NCBI GenBank assembly: GCA_035222895.1
Contig: JAVYIG010002122.1
Coordinates: 1-64,000, forward strand
DNA length: 64,000 bases
Direction of reading: 5' to 3'
Origin: Strongylocentrotus droebachiensis
Lineage: Eukaryota > Echinodermata > Echinoidea > Camarodonta > Strongylocentrotidae
Shown one piece after another: positions 37,762 through 46,700 of this stretch. Under the pieces are notes generated by a model that saw nothing but the letters and a program-made list of their open reading frames with translations, searched no databases and was not told the origin of the DNA. Within the stretch, counting starts at the first letter, position 1. Every line of letters begins with the position of its first letter. Both the position numbers and the translations under genes were made by a program.

Positions 37762-40700
37762 CGATTACTATATTTTAATAGTAGTATAATTATTACCGAC
37801 CTCGTTATTATTGTTAACTTTGTTGATGTCACATAGTTACTGGCTCAATCGGTAATGGATAGTTGGATGCAATATTAATGGCATATTTTTGAAATTCATA
37901 TATATGACATTTATATTGATACATTGACATGGTAGGTTCATAGTAATCAAACACGTTTTGCTTTGGAATAGAAAAGATGAATGGAGTCAGGGATAAAGGA
38001 TCTTCAGAAACGTGCACGTTGAGTTCGTGGTGTGCACAGGCGTATTCCAGATCTCATATAACTAAAATGCGCATTCAGTGGGTGCGAGGGGTTATGCATT
38101 ATTTGATGATGCTACAATCTCTTTTACGTAGACAGTCACTTGTGTAAAGTGAGAAGAGCGCAGGAGAGATGACACAGCCCTGGGGCGCCCCTGTATTCAC
38201 AATTCTTGTACAGGATAAGGCGTTACGTAAGACCACTCTCTGTGGTCTTGATAATGATAATAATATTGACTTTGATAATAAAGAGATTGCCTCATTTGTT
38301 CTTCATGAGGCCCTGTAATAATAATTAATCATGATTTATTGCCTGAGCTTATTTTGTTTTTAGTATCGTATACTCAAGATGGAGTATATCACAATTATCA
38401 CAATTAACGCCAAATCAATATTACAGATCCAGGATCCTCAGAATGCGTTTAATCTATTAATTTAGGTAAAAACACTGTCCTTTGGCAAAAGGATATACTG
38501 ACGCCGTTTTAGTTCTTATCACCTGATAGACACTAGAAACTAATAATACTAATTGAAACGCATTTCAAAGTCATGATATACCTGCTTAAGGAGTCGCTTC
38601 TGACACTACGAATGTTAGTTCGCTTATGATGAAGTCTCTCCTCCCAGTGCCCCCTTTTTCCTGGAATCTTTGGAGGGGAAAACAATTTATCGTCAGTTGC
38701 CAAATAGGCATAATTAACTGGATTACAGCAATACAGAAAGAATTGATACAAAAGACAATGATTTTTACATCTCTATTGGAAAATTTCTGGCAGATTTATT
38801 CGTCACGGGCACTTCACGATAAAGTATTATAAAAGTCAGAGCGAATTCCTTATGAGGGAAAAAAGATATAAATAGATAGAGAGAGAGAGAGACAGAGGGG
38901 GGGGGGGGGGGGGTAGGGGGAGGTTGTTTGGAATTTGTTGTGACTTTAAATTAATTATCCATCAAATATTTGTTATAGGTCTGCCATTTGATCTCCGAAT
39001 TATTTATTGACACTGCTTGACGAAAAGCGTTTTGACAGTCATTTCACTCGGTCGGGGTGGGAGGCCGGAGGTGGAGCCTTCCAGGTTTCATCGACGGGCT
39101 GAATTGAGGATTAATCCTCAGACGAACCCAAGAGCTATTGTCCAATCAGTCTGCTATCTCACATCTGCAAGCTACTTGAAAGGCTGTTACTTACCAGAAT
39201 TGGCGACATTGTCGAAGAGGAGCTACCTACTACCCAGGCAGGTTTCACGAAAGGTAATTTAACCACCGACCAAGTGGTCCGGTTTGCAAGAAGCAGAGGT
39301 TCGGTGCAGTTCTTGCAGACCTTACTGCGGCATTTGACACAATATGGCACCGTGTATTATACCTCAAGACCCTGGTTACCATTCCAAATAGAAGGATTGT
39401 CAAATTCATCATGTTGCTTGTACAGGACCGGTCATTTGTTTTTGAAACATCAAACAGCGAATGCAGTAGGAAGAGGAGACTCCGCAATGGTGTGCCACAA
39501 GGCTCTGTCCTCGCTCCGATACTTTTCAATATCTATGTCTCTGATATGCTTAAGAGGGAATGCATGAAGTATTCCTATGCATACGACACCGCACTGGGGA
39601 TTGATAACCACTCCTTCGAGGCAATCGAAACATCACTGGAGAAGGAGCTGAAGATGCAAGATGGCATCCCAAGACGAGCATGACGAAAACTGTACCTTTA
39701 GCCTTCCATCTGGCAAACTGATGCGCCAACAGAGAGTTGAATATCTTACTAAATGGGACTAGGCTGAATTTTGACCCCACACCAAAGTACCTAGATATCA
39801 CTCTTGGTCAAAACTTCACCTTCCACGAGCATACCAAAGCCACAGTTTAAAAGACCCTAGCCAAAGTTCCTCTCAAAGTTTCTGTCAGCTATACAGTGTA
39901 TTGTCAGCTTGAATGGAGTGGAGTGTGAACAATGGAACCAGTGAAGATCGTTGCTATTGTGCTTATTGTCAGCCTGTCCGAATGGTCTGTCGGGAATGTC
40001 AAAAGCCCATGTGCATTTATTCATGTACTGCCACACTCATTGTGTACACACCCTGTACTTTATAACCATGATTTGAAAGTAAGCAGATATTTTGGAGCAA
40101 GGATATCCTATCATCCTAACACTACTGCAACATTTCAACTTCGACTTCTGGTGTCTGGAGATGTGAATCCAAACCCAGGACCAACCAAACATGGTAATGA
40201 TGTATCTCCACCTAATGGGGACAAAATTAAGCGAATCGTTTATGACCGATCATTCCCGCTTTAATGCAATCCAGTCTGGGACCATGGAAAGAGAGGGAGT
40301 ATTCCGGAACAGATATGGAGAGATATCACGACACTTGGTATCTGCCCATCACAATCTTATCGTGGGAAGAGAGAAAGAGGAAAGAGAGGTGGAAGGAGAA
40401 GACAAAGGAAAATAACAGTTGTAACAACAACATCGGTCAGCAGAGGGAGGCCAATTCCAGGACAGAATGGGGCCAAAATGAACAACCTCCGCCATCTCAT
40501 GGACACATCCATTGGACATTCTGAGGTGAGATCCATTATTCCACAAGCCAATGAAAATTGTTCAGGAATAACTGTCATTGTGAATTATCAGCGCCACTGT
40601 CAACGCGAAAGATTTTCAATTCATGCAAACCTTGTGAGGATAAAACGACTGCACGCTGTCATAGCCAAGTATCAGCCAGCCAACAAAGATATTTGAACCT

Positions 40701-43700
40701 TCCATCATTCTATCTATGCAACGCAAGATCCCTCAACGATAAATTAGATGAAATGTAAATAATTCTGAGAGAAAGGAACACCGATATTGCAGCAGTAACA
40801 GAAACATGGTTCAGATCCGATATGCCAACACACCTTGCAGAAATTACTAATTATAATTTGTTCACAAAGTCACGTATGCATAGGCAAGGTGGTGGTGTGA
40901 CGCTTTATGTCCAGGAGGCATACAACCCAGTACAAATGAAAATTGAAGTACCCACAGAACAGGAGGTTCTTTGGGTAAAAAGGAGGTTCTTTGGGTGAAA
41001 ATACGACCTGAACGTCTTCCGCGAGCAATTTCGCATCTGATCGTAGCAGTATCATCCGCCAGACAGCATCCAGATGTTGGCATAGCGAATATGAGAGACT
41101 TTAATCAACTTGACTAAACTCCCTTGCTTGCAAACACCAACTTCAAACGAGCCGTCAAGACGCCAACGAGAGAAAATAGGATCCTGGATAAGATAGTGAC
41201 AAACTTCTCTGGTTTTTATGACCAGCCACTCGTATGTTGTCCTTTAGGAGCCAGTGATCACAACACGGTGGTTTGGTCACCACTTGCCCCTCCTCGTTAT
41301 CAAAATTCTATCTTGAAACGAATAACAAGTCAGTGATTCGGATAAGAGACTATTTGGGTCCTGGATAACAAGGTATGAATGGAGTTCGGTGATGGACATA
41401 ATTTCATCAGACGAACAGACTGAAGCATTCTATGCCATTTTGAACTCCCAGATTGACCTATATAACTGTTCCTGGAGTTGATAGAGATGATACCGCTGTA
41501 ATAACAAACAGGATCAATGACTTCTTGAAGTCTGTTGCTGAGGATGTACCCGCCATGGATGCTGAGAACTTACCTGCATACTTACCTGACCCTTCTCCAC
41601 CTCCCCGCATTCAACCTTGGGATGTTTACCAACAGCTTAAGAAGGTGAAGGTTGAGGAAGCTGTCGGTCTCGATATGATACCTAGCCGAATCATCAAAAA
41701 ATTTGCTTGTGAACTTAGTATCACATTGGCCTATATCCTCACGTACTGAAGGTGTCGTTCCAAAGATGTGGAAGAGGACTGTAGTTGTTCCTGTTCCTAA
41801 AACCACCCCTGCAAGTATCGACAAGCTCCGTCCAATCTCCTTGACCGATAGTTTTGCGAAGGTATTTGAGAGCTCTGTGTCGAAATGGCTGATGCAGTAC
41901 ATCGGGTCACAGCTCGACAACAAACGATTCGGTAACATAAAGGGATTATCAACGACGCACTGCCTAGTTGACCTATTGCACTGCCTTTTTCAAGACGTGG
42001 AGAAAAGCAAGGCAGTATCCACTCTTGTGATGACAGATTTTCGCAAGGCATTTGACCGCACAGACCACACGATTGCCATCCAAAAGATGATCTCATTTGG
42101 TGTCAAACCTACATTGATCCGCTGGACAGCTGATTTTCTTACATAAAGGACTCAATGCGTACGCTACAGAGGTGTCACATCAGAGTGGGTGACTCTGAAA
42201 GCAGGGGTACCTCAGGGAACCAAACTTGGACCGATTGTGTTCCTAATCGTCATCAACAATGAGCTACGTGATAGTAATATAGCATATTGGAAGTATGTTG
42301 ATGATGTCACTGGATCTCCTATGCTGCCTGCACTATTATCCCCCTACCTCTCTTCTTTATTTCCCTCCAGCCCTATGATGATTGTGGAATAAAATGAAGC
42401 AACTTTTAGCTGTTAAGCGAATTTTATGAATTTCATGAACTTGTATAAATATATATATATATATGTGTATACTAATTATTTAGGAAATTCATTAATATGT
42501 CTTAATACGTTTTATGTTTGAATAAATATTTATGTTTTTACATTGTACACAATTCTGCAATTCAGCCGTCTGTCTGCAAATGAATTTTTAATAAAACCAT
42601 TACCATCTCCTAAAGAACCTTGCTTGGACCCAATGTGGAGCCAATTTCAACACCCTTCACACCCCACTCTAGCTGTTACCTTCTCCACCGCAGAGTATGT
42701 CGCACCTGCATGGAGCCACAGGACCCATGTACACAAAGTTGACGTTGTCCTCAAAGATCCATGAGACTTATCAGTGGAACACTCACTGCAACACAGTCCT
42801 GTCAGCAGACTGCCAGTACTGTCTGGTATACCATTAGCTCAGCTCAGAAGAGATGTGAAGTACACTTAGCTTGTCCAAAAATGTGAAGGAATAACTGCCT
42901 TCTTCCTGTTCTTTTTGCCTTTGAAGGGCAACGTCTCCCTAGATGCCACTTTGCAACACAGGCTGCTGGGCTGCCCCTTGAGAAGCCCCCTCCACCTTAT
43001 ACCCACCTGGATAGAAAAACGCTGGTCAAACCTTTGGAATTCATCTACTACAACTTGAAGGAGTTCATCCCAGAGCCCTGTGCAAAACCAAGTGACAGTG
43101 ACCTCTCAAGAAAAGCCTGAGTCAACCTCTGCCGTACCAGAACTGGATTTGGCCGTATACAATATTTCCTGCATAAAATTGAAGGTAATCTATAACCAAA
43201 CCGTACCTGTGGAAAGATCCAAACTATGGATCACGTCCCCTCACAGTGCTTCTGGACTTCGAGAGCTAGATGATTAGACCATCAGTTGGCAAAATAAGGA
43301 TCATCCTATAGATGACGTACACCTTGATATTATTCGTACGAACGAACGATCATTATTATTCTTATAATAAGGTATATTCATGTACTATTGGCTTGTTAAC
43401 GGCATCGTAAAAAGGAAGACACTATTTCCGAGTAAAACCAGCAAAACTAAGGAGAGGTTATTGTTGTTAATGAGTTATGAATAGTAGAGGTAGTGGGGAG
43501 AGAATGTATAGTATGAGTGATGGTGGTACTGATAGTAATATATCATAGTAATTAACATAATAAATTGAATGCGTTACAGCTACATGTACCTTATCTAGAA
43601 GAACCCGTGCAGTATCAGCTTTGCCAGAGCTCGGTGCAATATTTATTGGTGACTGGCCTCCTCGAGAAAGTCTCGTGCTCATAACTGCTTTCCGATCCAG

Positions 43701-46700
43701 TAGATTCTTCATTATTTCATTCCCACTTTATGAAAACAAATAGAAAAATGTGCATTTATGTATATTTTTTTTACTAACTACGTTAAAGTATTTTTGAACA
43801 CTGTCAACGTGTTTTACTTTAATAAATAATAGCTTGATTTAAAGATGACAAAGGGAATTCTGTTTTTATTATAGATTTACTCATCAGTAATATTTCCGTA
43901 TCATGTTTTCACCCAAATCAAACTACTTACCTTTTTAAAAAATAAAAGGCGACATGTAATTGCAGCGGTTTTGTCTCATTCATTTTCAAATACAATTGTC
44001 CTATGCAACTGCTAGTAAACCTACCCATAAAATAGGATCTAAAGAAATGAAATGATATAAAACCATTTAAAGAAAAAAAATGGATACATTATTTTTGTTG
44101 AATGAATCAATAATACAGTTGAATACTATTTTGTGATATTGTCATGAAAAAAAGCATAAGTACTATTAAAGTATGAAACATGTTGTATGAGCAGTTCACC
44201 TTGCTGCAGCATAATGGACGACTGTCCATCCTTCTGCATCTTCTGTCTCAATATCTGCATTGTTTTCGAGCAGCAGACGTACACAGTCAAGATGTCCTTC
44301 CCTTGCGGCAGCCATAAGTGGCGTGACTCCTTTTAAGGTCTGTAAGATAAATAATATCGGTACACTACCTGCTGTTTCAGGTCGGCCTACCATAAGATAC
44401 ATGTAGTTCTCTCTAATTTCGTCGATGAATACAGTTAGCCCTACATAAGAGAAACTCAGGGAGAATATGGACTGCTTATTAACGTGCATGATCATTGTGT
44501 TGATAAAATTATATCTTTGAATTTTTTAATTCATTCATTTGATTGAAAAGATTTAAATGTTATCATATTAGAATTCATTAAAGATATTTCTTTTAACGCA
44601 TATCTTCAGCACTACTAGAAATCAATATAATTTCGGGAACATGAGATTTAAGAAGCTCTGTGCTGAATAAAGTGATACCTCACTCGTGAGATCCTATTAG
44701 CCAGTCCGAATCCCAAATTCTGTGCTAAATACGCACAAATTAAAACATTGTATAATGTCCACTTCGGTATAGGTTTTGGCGTTTTTCTTATTTTTGTCTT
44801 TTATCTTCGTCCAGAGGAACTGGACCTTATTCAAATGAATGAGTTGATAGGTTAAAAGTCAACGTGGAGTCCATCCCTGGTTAAAAGAACATATTACAAA
44901 TTGGAAATATTTCTTTTTGGGATGCATGCTAAAAACTATATCACGTATTAACTACTGCATTTACCTCCATGTCTTTCATCTTTTTTTTTAATATTGCTAT
45001 TTGAATGTATTTTTGCTTAACGCAGTGCGGCTCGACGAACTGGCCGATATAAGCCACCAAATTTGCGTTGTGTCTTTAAATGTTTGTATCAATGCAAAAA
45101 GTAAAAACCCGTCCCTCTCTGAATTTTTTTCCCGATTTCAGGCTTCCAGATACTAAAGTTAAGATTTAAACCATAACAATGTCTAAAAGTTGTGAAAAAA
45201 ATGAAAAATCGTTTATTTAAACTACTCCAAACCCATTCAAGAAACTTATTCATAAATTTTCATATACTCCATATTTCCTGATAAATTCTGAATCTATAGC
45301 ACAAACCCCATATTTTCGTACATAATTATGTTTAATTGTTACTTCCACTCTTCCCAATCTTTTAACATTTAATTTTAAAATCGACCGCAGTCTTTTCATT
45401 GAGACATTTATAAGACTGCAGACATTCCCTGACAACTACCCGATGGACAATTACACCCAGGGCAATTACACCCAGGGCAATAAGTCCTAGACAATGACTT
45501 CCCAGTTACGTTCCGGTGAGTAGTTGCCTATGGAACGTCTTGAGTCCATGAGAACAGTAACCAATGGACTCTATTGTAACTTTATAAAATTGAGTGGAAG
45601 AGGTTAATTTTTAAGGAATATTAAACTTGTTCGATACTTTAAGGCTTTATTCTTTCATTAGAATACTTTACATCTTTGCTCGAGTATCTAAACGCCTGAA
45701 ATCGGGTAACTCATCCCGAGGGACATATTACAAAATATTTCCCTCTTACCCAGCACTTGTGAAAACACCATACAACAAATTGGTGGCTAAATTCGGCCAA
45801 TGCAACGCACTGCACGACCGGACTGTTAAGTAAAAGCAGTTTGAATTGAGCACAATACCTGATATCCAACTTTAGGAGCGCTGTGACTTTTTCCCGATAT
45901 ACCGCTAGTGTTGTTTTTCAAGAAATATTCCAAAGATTCCAAGTGACCATTATATGCTACGAAATGAAAAACTGTCGAACCGAAATTATTTCGTGCCTCG
46001 ATATCTGCTCCTTTCGTAATGAGATATTTTATGATGTCGAGATAGCCTCCACGAGAGGCAGCATGAAGTGGTAGATCACCATCAATCGCTGGTTTGTTTA
46101 CAACTCCTCCTGCATTCACTAGACATTCAACAACATGTAGATGACCCTCTCGTGAGGCAATGTGTAGGGATGTATCACCGTCGTTATTAACCGAATTCGG
46201 GTTCGCTCCTTGAGAAATTAGATATTTTACAATGTCTGCACGACCTTTATCTGAAGCCGTATGGAGAGATGTCACGCCATTCTTTGCTGCTTTCTTCACA
46301 TCAGCTCCTGCATTTACAAGACATTCAACAACATGAAGATGACCCTTTTGTGAGGCAATGTGCAGGGGTGTAATATCAACGTTATCAACCGAATTCGAGT
46401 TCGCTCCTTGAGAAATTAGGTATTTTACAATGTCTACACGACCTTTATCTGAAGCCGTATGGAGAGATGTCACGCCATTCTTTGCTGCTTTCTTCACATC
46501 AGCTCCTGCATTCACAAGACATTCAACAACATGAAGATGACCCTCTCGTGAGGCAACGTGTAGGGGTGTATAGCCATCTTTATTAACCTGATTCGGGTTT
46601 GCTCCTTGAGAAATTAGATATTTTACAACGTCTACATGACCTCTAATTGACCCGGCATCGAGAGATGTCGCGCCATTCTTCTCTTCTTTCTTCACGTCAA

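Noticed and set aside
37829..38017. 62-codon minus-strand frame near the missing ankyrin exon
   Set aside because: No ankyrin features and no convincing splice sites in the required phase.
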